A model generated the notes under the pieces. That model saw only the letters and a program-made list of their open reading frames with translations. It had not been told where the DNA came from and did no database searches. Positions 8,577 through 17,568 of a stretch of 64,000 nt of DNA are shown piece after piece. Position numbers and translations under genes: made by a program. The DNA lies in the NCBI RefSeq assembly GCF_003318255.1, contig NZ_QOCF01000035.1:285770-349769 (forward strand), in the 5' to 3' direction. The stretch comes from Ruegeria sp. A3M17 (GTDB taxonomy: Bacteria; Pseudomonadota; Alphaproteobacteria; Rhodobacterales; Rhodobacteraceae). How positions within the stretch are numbered: position 1 is the first letter of the stretch; each line of letters starts with the position of its first letter.

Positions 8577-9788
8577 ATGCCCAACCCTCTTTCAGTGATG
8601 ACATCCTCGTCGGCCGCAACCGCCAAACCCCACGGGGTCAATCCCGAGCAGGGGGATGAAAACGGCGCGACGTTTGAGGCCGTGCTCAATCAACACAAAG
8701 GTGAGAACAAGGAAGAAGCAGCCGTTCTTACAGGCGCTGAACCTGAACAGGACGTCGACGTTGAAACGGACGAGGCTGTCTTGCTTGAAAATACAGAAGT
8801 GCCCGCTGATCCCACCCAGAGTGAGCGGACACCCCTTCTGGACACGCGTCTTGAAGTGAGCACAAAACGCGATCCCGCCGAAACACCCGTGTCAGCTGCG
8901 TTACCCGACGCGCGCAGTCCGAAAGTGCCTGAAACCGAACAAACCGGCCAGGCCAACACGGTCGATGGACTGGATGCAGGCATCAATGAATCGCGCAAAG
9001 TCACCCCGGATTTTCGGCACAGCGCGGTTTTGAGTCCTGCGTCACAACCAATAGCAACGCGGGCAAAGGCGGACCTCGCGACTTCTGTGTTGCAACCTGT
9101 GGGCATATCCCCAAAAGTGACCGCAGACCTGACCGTTCATCCAGCGCAGCACCAGCGTGAAACGCAACGTCCGCCGCAAAGCAATCTTGCCCCACCGCAA
9201 ACGACCAACCCGGATCGCGCACCAAGCATCGCTCAATTGCAGATGTTCGCGCCGGAAAAAACCCGTTCTCAGGCTGACGTGCCAGCATTTCACGAGGTGG
9301 AAGACATTCACCCCCTCAGGGCAGATTCGCCCGTTTCGGCGGGTCGGGACTCGGTATCTTCTGCGCAAGTCATGGCTCAGACAGCCCGAGCCGAGACAGC
9401 GCGCGCCGTTGCCGGGCAAATGGCCGCTGTCATCAATGCTCAGCCAAAATCCGGTTCCGTTGAAATCGCGCTGAACCCCGAAGAACTGGGGCGGGTTTCC
9501 ATCATGTTGAACGGCCGCGATGACGGATTGCATCTGACAATTTCCGCCGAGCGCCCGGAAACCCTGGAGATGATGCGGCGTCATTTGGCGGTGCTGGAGG
9601 AAGAGTTCAAAAATTTTGGCTTAGGCGATCTGTCATTTGACCTCGGGACATCCGAAGACGCCGACCAGAACCAGGCCGGCCATCAGGAAGGATCGCCTGC
9701 TGAGACCGCGCAACTCACCGATTCCTCTTCAAACGCGTCACCCATTCCAAAAACCGGCCCCGTTGGCCGCATCGACATGAGGTTGTGA
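8577..9788 (+). CDS. fliK: flagellar hook-length control protein FliK
   Basis: 403 aa. The N-terminal 280 residues are low in complexity and rich in Glu, Pro, Thr and Ala, as usual for the FliK ruler region. The C-terminal hook-length domain is clear: GSVEIALNPEELGRVSIML, LHLTISAERPETLEMMRRHL and FGLGDLSFDL (about residues 295-360). FliK measures the hook and switches the export gate to filament substrates. The end overlaps the GTG of flgD by four bases (GTGA), so the two are co-translated. Pairing fliK with flgD is common. Confidence 0.92.
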   Translation: MPNPLSVMTSSSAATAKPHGVNPEQGDENGATFEAVLNQHKGENKEEAAVLTGAEPEQDVDVETDEAVLLENTEVPADPTQSERTPLLDTRLEVSTKRDPAETPVSAALPDARSPKVPETEQTGQANTVDGLDAGINESRKVTPDFRHSAVLSPASQPIATRAKADLATSVLQPVGISPKVTADLTVHPAQHQRETQRPPQSNLAPPQTTNPDRAPSIAQLQMFAPEKTRSQADVPAFHEVEDIHPLRADSPVSAGRDSVSSAQVMAQTARAETARAVAGQMAAVINAQPKSGSVEIALNPEELGRVSIMLNGRDDGLHLTISAERPETLEMMRRHLAVLEEEFKNFGLGDLSFDLGTSEDADQNQAGHQEGSPAETAQLTDSSSNASPIPKTGPVGRIDMRL

Positions 9789-10456
9789 AATTGATTACCC
9801 CGACCCAACCCAACGCCCAACCGTCAGCCACAGCGCAATACAAAGACGCGCCAAAGCAAACAGGTCTGGCTTCAGACTTCGAGACATTCCTGCAGATGCT
9901 GACCGTACAGGCCCAGAATCAGGACCCTTTGAAACCTTTGGATGCCTCGGAATATGCATCGCAACTGGCGCAATTCTCGATGGTCGAACAACAGGTTCAG
10001 ACAAATGATTTGTTGGCGATACTTGGACAGGCGCTGGGTGGCGCAAATCTGGATAGACTCGGCAAATGGATCGGGATGGATGTGCGGGCACCCTCGGCTT
10101 TCCAATATGAGGGCGAGCCCGTGACGCTGTTTGCCACACCTGCACCCGCGGCTGACAAGGCGGTCATAGTCATCCGCGACAGTGACGGTGCCGTTGTCGA
10201 TCGTGTGGCTGTTTCCACGACCGACGATAAAACAGTTTGGACTGGTCAGGGAAGCGATGGGCAGCCTCTGGCGGCGGGAAGTTACTCGGCCACACTGGAA
10301 AGTTATGATAGCGACGAACTGTTATCGACACAGGTGGCAGAGACCTATGGCGAGGTTGTCGAAGCACAGGTTACGGACAATCAGGTTATGCTGACCCTCG
10401 AAAGCAGGCAGGTTGTCGCCGCCACGACGGTGACCGGGGTCAGAGCCGGAACTTGA
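9785..10456 (+). CDS. flgD: flagellar hook assembly protein FlgD
   Basis: 223 aa. The N-terminal FLQMLTVQAQNQDPLKPLD followed by SEYASQLAQFSMVEQQVQ is the FlgD signature; the C-terminal half has FlgD Ig/Tudor-like beta segments (GQPLAAGSYSATLESYD). FlgD caps the growing hook and is removed when the hook is finished. The GTG start overlaps the fliK stop (GTGA). A 54-base spacer separates it from the unrelated kinase gene downstream. Confidence 0.95.
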   Translation: MKLITPTQPNAQPSATAQYKDAPKQTGLASDFETFLQMLTVQAQNQDPLKPLDASEYASQLAQFSMVEQQVQTNDLLAILGQALGGANLDRLGKWIGMDVRAPSAFQYEGEPVTLFATPAPAADKAVIVIRDSDGAVVDRVAVSTTDDKTVWTGQGSDGQPLAAGSYSATLESYDSDELLSTQVAETYGEVVEAQVTDNQVMLTLESRQVVAATTVTGVRAGT

Positions 10457-10510
10457 TCTGCCGGGCAGGACAGTTCAAACCTTGGCAGATTCGACTCGCT
10501 AACTGCATTG

Positions 10511-11377
10511 GTGACACTCCTGCCTGCCCCAACCCGCCCCCCTTCTGATCTGGTCGACGATCTGCGTACCCGAGGCTTAGTTCAGCCCGGCGCAGAGTTT
10601 CAGACGTTGTATGGGGGGCGCACAAATCAGGTCTGGAAAGTACTGGGTGGCAGCGGTGACAAGGTTCTGAAGCTGTATCGCGCAACACCGCGCAATCCGC
10701 TGTTTCGCAACGACCCGGAACTCGAAGCGCAATGCCTGCGCGCCCTTGAGCCCACCGGATTTGTTCCCCGCCTGCGGGCGACCGGAACACATGATACAGG
10801 CCATTGGGTGTTCTACGATCATGCCCCGGGATCACCGTGGCAAGAAGGGTCTGAAGGTGTCGCCGGTTTGCTGCGTGAACTGCACAGGCTTGAAGTTTCG
10901 GTCCAAGCGCCGGATGGCTGCAATGGCAGCCGGGACCTGGCTGAACATGCCGAACGAATTCTCAGCGTCTGCACCTCTGATACACGAGCACGGCTCGCGC
11001 AGCTGCGCCCAAAAGGCCATGTGCCCGCGACCACACACACATGCCTGATCCATGGCGATACCGTGGCCGGAAATATCCTTGTCGCGCCGACCGGCATAAC
11101 CCTGATCGACTGGCAATGCCCGGCTTGGGGCGATCCGTGCGAGGACATTGCAATGTTCCTGTCCCCGGCCATGCAACGGCTTTATCGGGGCGCACCCCTG
11201 AGCGTGACCGAGGAAGAGCGGTTTCTGGCAGCATATGGTCACGATGAAACTGTCGCGCGATACCGGGATTTGCGCCCGTGGTATGCATGGCGCATGGCTG
11301 CCTACTGTTTGTGGCGCATCGAAAACGGGGCTGCGGATTATGCCCAAACGCTCGAACTGGAAATCGCCGCGCTTTAG
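10511..11377 (+). CDS. APH/choline-kinase-type phosphotransferase
   Basis: 288 aa. The fold of aminoglycoside phosphotransferases and choline kinases is indicated by the Brenner-type catalytic loop HGDTVAGN (about residue 180) and the metal-binding IDWQ segment (about residue 200), with a lysine in GDKVLKLYR near residue 56. Such kinases phosphorylate small alcohols or amines; the substrate cannot be told. I place the start at GTG 10511, although a TTG at 10508 is adjacent and neither has a strong ribosome site. It ends tail to tail with the FAD oxidoreductase gene, overlapping by four bases, so it is a separate transcription unit from the polyamine operon. Confidence 0.8.
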   Translation: MTLLPAPTRPPSDLVDDLRTRGLVQPGAEFQTLYGGRTNQVWKVLGGSGDKVLKLYRATPRNPLFRNDPELEAQCLRALEPTGFVPRLRATGTHDTGHWVFYDHAPGSPWQEGSEGVAGLLRELHRLEVSVQAPDGCNGSRDLAEHAERILSVCTSDTRARLAQLRPKGHVPATTHTCLIHGDTVAGNILVAPTGITLIDWQCPAWGDPCEDIAMFLSPAMQRLYRGAPLSVTEEERFLAAYGHDETVARYRDLRPWYAWRMAAYCLWRIENGAADYAQTLELEIAAL

Positions 11378-12684
11378 AGCGATAGCCGATCCGCGATTGC
11401 CATCGCAGCATAGGCGGCCGGCATCAAGGCGCGCCGACAGAACCCAAGGGGAAACCGTCCCGGCCGCTGTGCAATCGGCGCGGGCAACTCAGTCTGTTTA
11501 TCCAAAACCACGCGGGCAAGGGCGCGCCCGCAATACGTCCCCATGGCGACGCCGTTCCCGTGATAGGCAAAGGCGGCAAACATTCCGGGTTGATCGGGAA
11601 CTGGCCCGACATAAGGCGTCAGCTTGCGCGACAGGCACACCATTCCAGACCACATATGGGTCACATCCACATCTTTCCACTCCGGAAACATGTCCTGAAA
11701 GTCCCGGCGCATTGTCCGGCGAATGGAGGCCTCGGCCCGAGGGGACGACCACAACCCTCCGCGCATGCCGAACAGGAACCTCCGATCAGGCATCAGGCGG
11801 AAATAATGCAGCAGGTTTCGGGTGTCATAACACATTTGCTTCGAAGTCCACCCTTGCGCTTGCAACTCAGCGTTTGACAATGGCCGGGTCACCAGAACCG
11901 TGGATTGCGTGGGCATGTAGCGTCCCGACAACCAGAGCGGCATATCCTCGCTGGAGTATCCGTTCGTACAAATCAGAACATTCGTGGCGCGGGTGTGACC
12001 TGATCCGGATTCAATATCGAACCCGGCCTGAGTTTTACTGATGGTTTCAACCGGCGATTTCTGGAAAACCTGTACGCCCCGCGCCTTGGCGGCACTTGCC
12101 AAGCCAAACAGATACTTTCGAGGGTTAAGAGCGAAACCAACCGGATTTGTATAGGCACCATGAAAGGAACCGCCCAGACCCAGGCGCTGCAGGTCATCAG
12201 AATCGTGCAAGACACCTGATGCTTCTGCGTTACGACGTAGCTTTTCCATCGCCCGTGCCGAATGGGCCAGTTGGGTTTCCCCTTTCGAATGGGTATCGGC
12301 GTCGATCTGATGCTGTTCCAGCAAATCTGCGACAAGCTGAACAGCGTCTTCTTCCGCTTGTTCGTAAGACTGTGCAGCCTCAGCACCAAACCCACGGACC
12401 AAAGACCCATGGCTCAGCTTGGACCCTCCGAGACAGCAAAATCCTCCATTCCGACCCGAGGCACCCCACCCCGGGGTTGCGGCCTCAAGAACCGCAACTT
12501 TCACACCTGCCTCGGCCAGATGCAGGGCTGCCGAAAGCCCCGTGAAGCCGCCTCCGACGATTGCGACGTCAACGTTCAGATCACCTTTATGGGTCGGCCA
12601 ATCAGGTGCCGAAATTGTCTGATCCCACCAGCAGTTCTGACGGGGACCAGGCCCATAGGTATAGTCCGGAAAAAGACGTTTCAT
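11374..12684 (-). CDS. FAD-dependent amine oxidoreductase (PuuB-like)
   Basis: 436 aa, DAO-type flavoprotein. The FAD dinucleotide-binding motif VDVAIVGGGFTGLSAALHL lies at residues 38-56, followed by EAATPGWGASGRNGGF typical of gamma-glutamylputrescine oxidoreductase (PuuB) and related amine oxidases; near the C-terminus PYVGPVPDQPGMFAAFAYHGNG closes the flavin site. It probably oxidises a polyamine or gamma-glutamyl-polyamine. The ATG overlaps the potI stop (ATGA), so it is the last gene of the potF-G-H-I operon, which fits a polyamine role. No gamma-glutamylputrescine synthetase is visible in this window, so the exact substrate stays open. Confidence 0.87.
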   Translation of the reverse strand: MKRLFPDYTYGPGPRQNCWWDQTISAPDWPTHKGDLNVDVAIVGGGFTGLSAALHLAEAGVKVAVLEAATPGWGASGRNGGFCCLGGSKLSHGSLVRGFGAEAAQSYEQAEEDAVQLVADLLEQHQIDADTHSKGETQLAHSARAMEKLRRNAEASGVLHDSDDLQRLGLGGSFHGAYTNPVGFALNPRKYLFGLASAAKARGVQVFQKSPVETISKTQAGFDIESGSGHTRATNVLICTNGYSSEDMPLWLSGRYMPTQSTVLVTRPLSNAELQAQGWTSKQMCYDTRNLLHYFRLMPDRRFLFGMRGGLWSSPRAEASIRRTMRRDFQDMFPEWKDVDVTHMWSGMVCLSRKLTPYVGPVPDQPGMFAAFAYHGNGVAMGTYCGRALARVVLDKQTELPAPIAQRPGRFPLGFCRRALMPAAYAAMAIADRLSL

Positions 12685-13499
12685 TCGGTGCGCGCAGCGG
12701 CAAGTTCATCCTGCTTTTGCCGCACCATTGCGCGTTTCGTCACCAGCGAGGCGGTTATGACGCCCACGGTAACAACTGCAATCATGATGGTGGACAGCGC
12801 GTTGATCTCGGGGCTGACACCCAGACGCACGGCCGAGAAGATCTTGATTGGCAGCGTTGTGGCCGACGGGCCCGAGGTAAAGGACGCGATGACCAGATCG
12901 TCCAGCGATAGGGTAAATGCCAGCAGCCAGCCTGAAATCACTGCGGGCGCAATGATCGGCAGCGTCACAAGACGGAACGCCTGCGCTGGCGAACATCCCA
13001 GATCCAAAGCGGCCTCTTCCAGCGACTTGTCAAAAGTCACGAGGCGCGAGGATACGACGACCGACACAAAGCACATCGAAAAGGTCGTATGGGCCAGAAC
13101 GATGGTCAGAATGCCCCGATCCAGTCCAATACCGATAAACAACAGCAGCAGCGACAGGCCGGTGATCACTTCGGGCATTACCAGAGGTGCGTAAATCATA
13201 CCAGAAAACAGTGTCCTGCCGAAAAACCGCCCGCCACGGACCAGAACATATGCGGCAGCGGTGCCAAGAACCGTGGCCAATGTGGATGAGAACACCGCAA
13301 CGCGTATCGTCACCCAGGCCGCGTTCAGAAATGCCTCGTTCTGGGCAAGCTCGCCGTACCATTTGGTCGAGAACCCCGCCCATACTGTGACCAGCTTGCT
13401 TTCGTTGAAGCTGAAGATGATCAGGATGACCATCGGGATGTAAAGGAACGCAAATCCCAGTGTCAGAGACACCGCGTTGAACCAACTCAGCCTGTTCAT
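12681..13499 (-). CDS. potI: putrescine/spermidine ABC transporter permease PotI-like
   Basis: 272 aa, about six membrane helices, from FLYIPMVILIIFSFNES to the last hydrophobic stretch at STIMIAVVTVGVITASL. The inner-membrane permease loop EEAALDLGCSPAQAFRLVTLPII (the EAA motif that contacts the ATPase) is at about 165-187. The ATG at 13499 overlaps the potH stop (ATGA); longer frames would run into potH. With PotH it forms the transport channel of the polyamine importer encoded here. Confidence 0.93.
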   Translation of the reverse strand: MNRLSWFNAVSLTLGFAFLYIPMVILIIFSFNESKLVTVWAGFSTKWYGELAQNEAFLNAAWVTIRVAVFSSTLATVLGTAAAYVLVRGGRFFGRTLFSGMIYAPLVMPEVITGLSLLLLFIGIGLDRGILTIVLAHTTFSMCFVSVVVSSRLVTFDKSLEEAALDLGCSPAQAFRLVTLPIIAPAVISGWLLAFTLSLDDLVIASFTSGPSATTLPIKIFSAVRLGVSPEINALSTIMIAVVTVGVITASLVTKRAMVRQKQDELAAARTE

Positions 13500-14386
13500 T
13501 GCTCGGCCTCCGTCTGTTTCTGCTGGTTGCGCTGGAACAGCACAATCGGGATCACGAGGATCAGCAACAACACAACGGCAACGGCACTGGCCACCGGCCA
13601 ATCGCGGTTCGAGAAGAACTCTTCCCACAACACCTTGCCGATCATCAGCGTGCTGGACCCGCCCAACAGCGACGGGATCACGAATTCACCGATCACCGGG
13701 ATCATCACCAGGAAACAGCCGGCGATGATGCCGGGACGCGACAGCGGTATAGTCACCAGCCAGAACGCTTTCAGACGGGAACAGCCCAGATCTTCGGCTG
13801 CTTCGATCAGGGATTCATCCATGCGCTCCAACGACGAATAAATCGGCAGGATCATGAAGGGCAAATAGGTATAGACGATACCGATGTAGACGGCTGTGTT
13901 GGTGTTCAAAATGGTCAGCGGGGTCGAAATGATGCCCAGCCACAACAGAATCTGGTTCAGATAGCCTTCATTGCTGAGAATTCCCATCCACGCGTAAACG
14001 CGGATCAGGAACGAGGTCCAGAAAGGCAGGATCACCAGCATCATCAGCGTCGGACGCCATTCGGCTGGCGCGCGGGCCATCCCATAGGCCATCGGGTAGC
14101 CCACTAGCAACGTCAGAACGGTCGCAATCAACGCGATCTTGACGCTGGACAGATAGGCTTTCCAGTAAAGGTCATCTTCGGTCAGCCAGACGAAGTTTTC
14201 GAAATCCAGCTGGCTGAAAAAGTCGGTTATCCCAGCCCAACCCTGCGACAGATCCAGAGTCGGCGTATATGGCGGGATCGCCAGCTCGACGTCCGACAGC
14301 GAAATCTTCAGAACGATAAAAAACGGTATCAGAAACAGGGCCAGCAGCCAGACATAAGGAACAGCGATCAGAAGGGCGCGGCGCAT
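13496..14386 (-). CDS. potH: putrescine/spermidine ABC transporter permease PotH-like
   Basis: 296 aa with six predicted helices; starts MRRALLIAVPYVWLLALFLIPF. The EAA loop EAAEDLGCSRLKAFWLVTIPLSRPG is at about 200-225, followed by VIGEFVIPSLLGG, a signature of PotB/PotH permeases. The start overlaps the potG stop by one base (TGATG) and its end overlaps potI by four, so the permeases are translationally coupled to the ATPase gene. Confidence 0.94.
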   Translation of the reverse strand: MRRALLIAVPYVWLLALFLIPFFIVLKISLSDVELAIPPYTPTLDLSQGWAGITDFFSQLDFENFVWLTEDDLYWKAYLSSVKIALIATVLTLLVGYPMAYGMARAPAEWRPTLMMLVILPFWTSFLIRVYAWMGILSNEGYLNQILLWLGIISTPLTILNTNTAVYIGIVYTYLPFMILPIYSSLERMDESLIEAAEDLGCSRLKAFWLVTIPLSRPGIIAGCFLVMIPVIGEFVIPSLLGGSSTLMIGKVLWEEFFSNRDWPVASAVAVVLLLILVIPIVLFQRNQQKQTEAEQ

Positions 14387-15513
14387 CAGTTTGCCAACAA
14401 AACCGCAGCCGTTGCCGTCCACGACAGCCAGACCGGGTCTTCCCATGTAAACGAACGGCGCGAGATTCGGCGCGTGTTGGCCGATTGCGCCTTGATGATC
14501 GTGCCATTCGGCAGTTCCACGTAGTAGGTGGACAGGTTGCCCAGATAGGCGATGTCAAGCACCTTGCCCTGTACCGCGTTGATGGCATCCGCCGGGCGAT
14601 CGGCCGAGATCGTCACTTTCTCGGGGCGGATCGCAAGATGGCAGCTTTGCCCGTTTGTAAATTCTGTCGACGAGGTTGCCGTCAGCGGCGACTGCCCTTC
14701 GGCCCAGTCGATCTGATAGGCTTCATCGCCGTTCGCGGTCGCCCGGCCTTCGATGATATTCACATCCCCGATAAAGTCAGCGACATAGACCGAGTTCGGG
14801 TTTTCATAAATCCTGTCCGGCGTCGATACCTGCATCAGCTTGCCCTGATCCATCACGGCGACGCGGCTGGCGACAGTCATCGCCTCTTCCTGATCGTGGG
14901 TTACGATCACAAAGGTGGTGCCGGTCTTTTCCTGAATATCCATCAGCTCGAACTGAGTGTCCTGCCGCAGTTTTTTGTCCAGCGCACCCAAGGGTTCGTC
15001 CAGCAACAGCAGTTTAGGCGCTTTGGCCAGTGACCGTGCCAGCGCTACCCTCTGCCGTTGGCCACCAGAAATCTGGTGCGGTTTGCGGCGGGCGAATTGC
15101 TCAAGCCGGGTCAGGCGCAACATCTCTTCCACGCGGTCTTCAAGATCCCGCTTGGGCATGTTGTCCCGGCGCAAACCGAAGGCAATGTTCTCCCAGATAC
15201 TGAGGTGAGGAAACAGCGCATAGGACTGGAACATCATGTTCACAGCCCGCTTGTTTGGCGGGATCGGGTCGATGTCCTGCCCGCCCAGCATGATGTGCCC
15301 TTCGGTTGGTTTTTCAAACCCAGCCAGCATCCTCATCATGGTCGTTTTGCCGCAACCGGATGGGCCGAGCAAAGCAAAGAACTCCTGTTCGAATATGTCC
15401 AGTGACAGGGTGTCGATCGCCGTGAATCCGCCAAAACGCTTGGTCACATTCTGGAATTGGATCAATGGTTTCGCCTGTGGATCTTCCCACGGCGCAAAGA
15501 CGTTTGTGTTCAA
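14386..15513 (-). CDS. potG: polyamine ABC transporter ATP-binding protein PotG-like
   Basis: 375 aa from the TTG at 15513. Walker A (GPSGCGKTT), Q-loop, signature SGGQRQRVALARSL and Walker B (LLLLDEPLGALD) are all intact, and a C-terminal TOBE region (about 280-370) follows, as in PotA/PotG. It powers uptake through PotH/PotI. The frame also opens at a TTG at 15549, but that codon sits inside the arm of a 9-bp hairpin, while the 15513 start follows a G-rich GGGGG tract and gives the usual PotG N-terminus (NTNVFAPWEDP). Confidence 0.93.
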   Translation of the reverse strand: MNTNVFAPWEDPQAKPLIQFQNVTKRFGGFTAIDTLSLDIFEQEFFALLGPSGCGKTTMMRMLAGFEKPTEGHIMLGGQDIDPIPPNKRAVNMMFQSYALFPHLSIWENIAFGLRRDNMPKRDLEDRVEEMLRLTRLEQFARRKPHQISGGQRQRVALARSLAKAPKLLLLDEPLGALDKKLRQDTQFELMDIQEKTGTTFVIVTHDQEEAMTVASRVAVMDQGKLMQVSTPDRIYENPNSVYVADFIGDVNIIEGRATANGDEAYQIDWAEGQSPLTATSSTEFTNGQSCHLAIRPEKVTISADRPADAINAVQGKVLDIAYLGNLSTYYVELPNGTIIKAQSANTRRISRRSFTWEDPVWLSWTATAAVLLAN

Positions 15514-15545
15514 GGCGGCCCCCGTTCGACGGTCTGATTGAAAGG

Positions 15546-15568
15546 GCAAGGCGGTCGGGCCGCCTTGC
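15546..15568 (-). terminator. hairpin between potF and potG
   Basis: Perfect 9-bp arms GCAAGGCGG and CCGCCTTGC with a 5-base loop lie just after the potF stop. The following minus-strand bases (CCTTTC) are only weakly T-rich. Such hairpins after a binding-protein gene usually partly stop transcription or stabilise the upstream mRNA, giving more PotF than permease. Confidence 0.6.
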
Positions 15569-15582
15569 TCAGATACTTCGGT

Positions 15583-16668
15583 TCAGGTGCCCGATTTGAT
15601 TTTGGTCCACAGGCGGGTCACGCTCCGCTGCGTTTTGACCGGATAAGGCGTAGTGATGTAGAGATTCTGCATCGTGGCATCACTCGGATAAATTGCCTGA
15701 TCACCAATCACGTCTTCCTCAAGGAACTCCTGAGAAGCCTTGTTGCCATTGGCATAGTACACATAGTTCGATGCGGCAGCCATGTTGTTGGCGTCCAGAA
15801 TGAAGTTCAAGAACTGGTGTGCGCCTTCCGGGTTCGGAGCATCCGCCGGGATGGCCATCTGGTCGAACCACATCAGCGAACCTTCAGCGAATGGGTGGTA
15901 TTCAATTTCCACGCCATTTTCGGCCTCGGCCGCGCGATCTCGCGCTTGCAGGATGTCACCTGACCAACCGACAGCTACGCAGATATCGCCATTTGCCAGC
16001 GCGTTGATGTATTCCGAGCTGTGGAATTTCTGGATATGCGGGCGAACGCCAGCCAGGACTTCTTCGGCTTTACCGATCACATCGGTGTCATGGCTGTCCG
16101 GATCTTCACCGATATACTGCAGCACCATCGGAATAATCTCGGCCGGAGCGTCCAGGAAATGGACGCCGCACGAGGCCAGCTTTTCCATATTCTCCGGCTT
16201 CAGAACCAAGTCCATGCTGTTCAGAGCAACGTCGTCGCCCAGCACTTCCTTAACCTTACCAACGTTAACGCCGAGGCCGGTCGTCCCCCACATGTAGTTG
16301 ATCGAATAGGCGTTGTTCGGGTCATAGCCTGCGGTACGTTCCTGAATCACGTCCCATAGGTTTCCTGAATTCGAAAGCTTTGCTTCGTCCAGTTCCTGAA
16401 AGGCGCCAGCCTGAATCTGACGCTGTAGAAACGTGCCCGACGGCACAACCACGTCATAGCCTGATCCACCGGCCAGCATCTTGGTTTCCAGAACCTCGTT
16501 GCTGTCAAACACGTCGTAGATCAGGGTCAGCCCTGTCTCTTCTTCGAATTTTTTCAGTAGATCCTCGTCGATATAGTCGGACCAGTTGTAGACGCGCACC
16601 TCTTCGGCAAAAGCCGCCGAAGTCCCCAGCGCGACAATCGCTGTCATCGTCAGCGTTTTGATTGACAT
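15583..16668 (-). CDS. potF: polyamine-binding periplasmic protein PotF-like
   Basis: 361 aa. A signal peptide (MSIKTLTMTAIVALGTSAAFA, cut before EEVRV) is followed by the PotD/PotF-type start VRVYNWSDYIDEDLLKKFEEETG and by SGYDVVVPSGTFL and NYMWGTTGLGVN, typical of putrescine/spermidine-binding proteins. The ATG at 16668 follows AGGGAGAG; the longer frame is not supported. It is the first gene of potF-G-H-I and diverges from the GntR regulator gene across a gap holding TTTGATCAA palindromes. Confidence 0.95.
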   Translation of the reverse strand: MSIKTLTMTAIVALGTSAAFAEEVRVYNWSDYIDEDLLKKFEEETGLTLIYDVFDSNEVLETKMLAGGSGYDVVVPSGTFLQRQIQAGAFQELDEAKLSNSGNLWDVIQERTAGYDPNNAYSINYMWGTTGLGVNVGKVKEVLGDDVALNSMDLVLKPENMEKLASCGVHFLDAPAEIIPMVLQYIGEDPDSHDTDVIGKAEEVLAGVRPHIQKFHSSEYINALANGDICVAVGWSGDILQARDRAAEAENGVEIEYHPFAEGSLMWFDQMAIPADAPNPEGAHQFLNFILDANNMAAASNYVYYANGNKASQEFLEEDVIGDQAIYPSDATMQNLYITTPYPVKTQRSVTRLWTKIKSGT

Positions 16669-16713
16669 ATTTCTCTCCCTGCAAGTGTACGGGTATTCTC
16701 CCGTTTTTTTTGA

Positions 16714-16722
16714 TTTGATCAA
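16714..16722. promoter_or_regulatory. TTTGATCAA palindrome upstream of potF
   Basis: TTTGATCAA lies 46 bases before the potF start, with the core TTGATCAA at 16715-16722. The same core occurs at the start of the neighbouring GntR gene and, less perfectly, before the aminotransferase gene. A GntR/FCD operator is the simplest reading. Confidence 0.5.
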
Positions 16723-16808
16723 GTTTTGCGTTTTCCCCCGATCCATCGTATGGTTTCACGAGGTCAGGCGTCTGGCAAGTCGACACCACGCGAAACAGGG
16801 TAAACCAT

Positions 16809-17492
16809 TTGGATTTGATCAAAAATAAAGCATCCAGCTCGAAGGTGGATGAGGGAAAAAGACCGGCGCATGAACAGGTGTACCAAACCCTGAGATCGCA
16901 GATCATGTACGGTGATCTGGTCCCGGGACAACCGGTCACGATACAGGGTTTGACCGAATCGCTCGGGGTTGGGATGACCCCCGTCCGCGAGGCGATCCGG
17001 CGGCTGATTTCGGACGGCGCGCTGGTGTTTCAGGGCAATCGGCGCGTCAGCGTGCCTTTGTTGTCGGGCACCGATGTCGAGCAGATGATTTTTGCCAGAA
17101 TATCAATAGAATCAGAGCTTTCCAGACGGGCAACCGCGAATCTAAAACCTGCTGATATCGATCAGCTCGAGAAGCTTGATCAGCGATTGGATCAGACCAT
17201 CACAGACGGCGACGTCAGTGGTTATTTGCGCTTAAACCACCAGTTTCATGAAACGCTCTACACGCATGCGGATGCTCCGATTCTCAACGATCTGGCCGAG
17301 CGGCTTTGGCTGCGGTTCGGCCCCTCACTACGCGTTGTCTGCGGACGTTTCGGAACACATAGCCTGCCGGATCGGCACAAGGACATCATCGCAAGCTTGC
17401 GGGCGAAAGATGCGGAAAAGGTCGCGAAAGCAACCGCTCAGGACATTGAGCAGGGTATGGAATTGATGTCGGACGCTTTGATCTCCGCCTGA
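16809..17492 (+). CDS. GntR-family regulator (FadR/FCD type)
   Basis: 227 aa. The N-terminal winged helix (HEQVYQTLRSQIMYGDLVPG, then GVGMTPVREAIRRLISDG, about residues 20-75) is followed by an all-helical FCD effector domain (about 85-220) with the metal-ligand-like histidine in NHQFHETLY. It probably senses a polyamine-derived metabolite and controls the divergent potF operon and the downstream aminotransferase. The start is uncertain: the frame opens at TTG 16809, with TTG 16815 and GTG 16845 also possible, and the first two lie on a TTTGATCAAA palindrome. Confidence 0.85.
   Translation: MDLIKNKASSSKVDEGKRPAHEQVYQTLRSQIMYGDLVPGQPVTIQGLTESLGVGMTPVREAIRRLISDGALVFQGNRRVSVPLLSGTDVEQMIFARISIESELSRRATANLKPADIDQLEKLDQRLDQTITDGDVSGYLRLNHQFHETLYTHADAPILNDLAERLWLRFGPSLRVVCGRFGTHSLPDRHKDIIASLRAKDAEKVAKATAQDIEQGMELMSDALISA
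16814..16823. promoter_or_regulatory. TTTGATCAAA palindrome at the gntR start
   Basis: A perfect 10-base palindrome TTTGATCAAA overlaps the first candidate start codons of the GntR gene. It matches the site upstream of potF and could be an autoregulatory operator; its overlap with the TTG codons hints that translation starts later, at GTG 16845. Confidence 0.45.
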
Positions 17493-17521
17493 TTCAGGTT
17501 GATTCGATTGACACGAAAAAA

Positions 17522-17529
17522 TTTGATCA
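17522..17529. promoter_or_regulatory. TTTGATCA site upstream of the aminotransferase
   Basis: TTTGATCA (flanked AA...TATT) lies 40 bases before the aminotransferase start and shares eight bases with the two palindromes around the potF-gntR gap. Two GATTC (GANTC) sites precede it at 17491 and 17501. Confidence 0.4.
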
Positions 17530-17568
17530 TATTGTGACGGGTAACCGCCTTTTGCAGGAGATTCTCTG

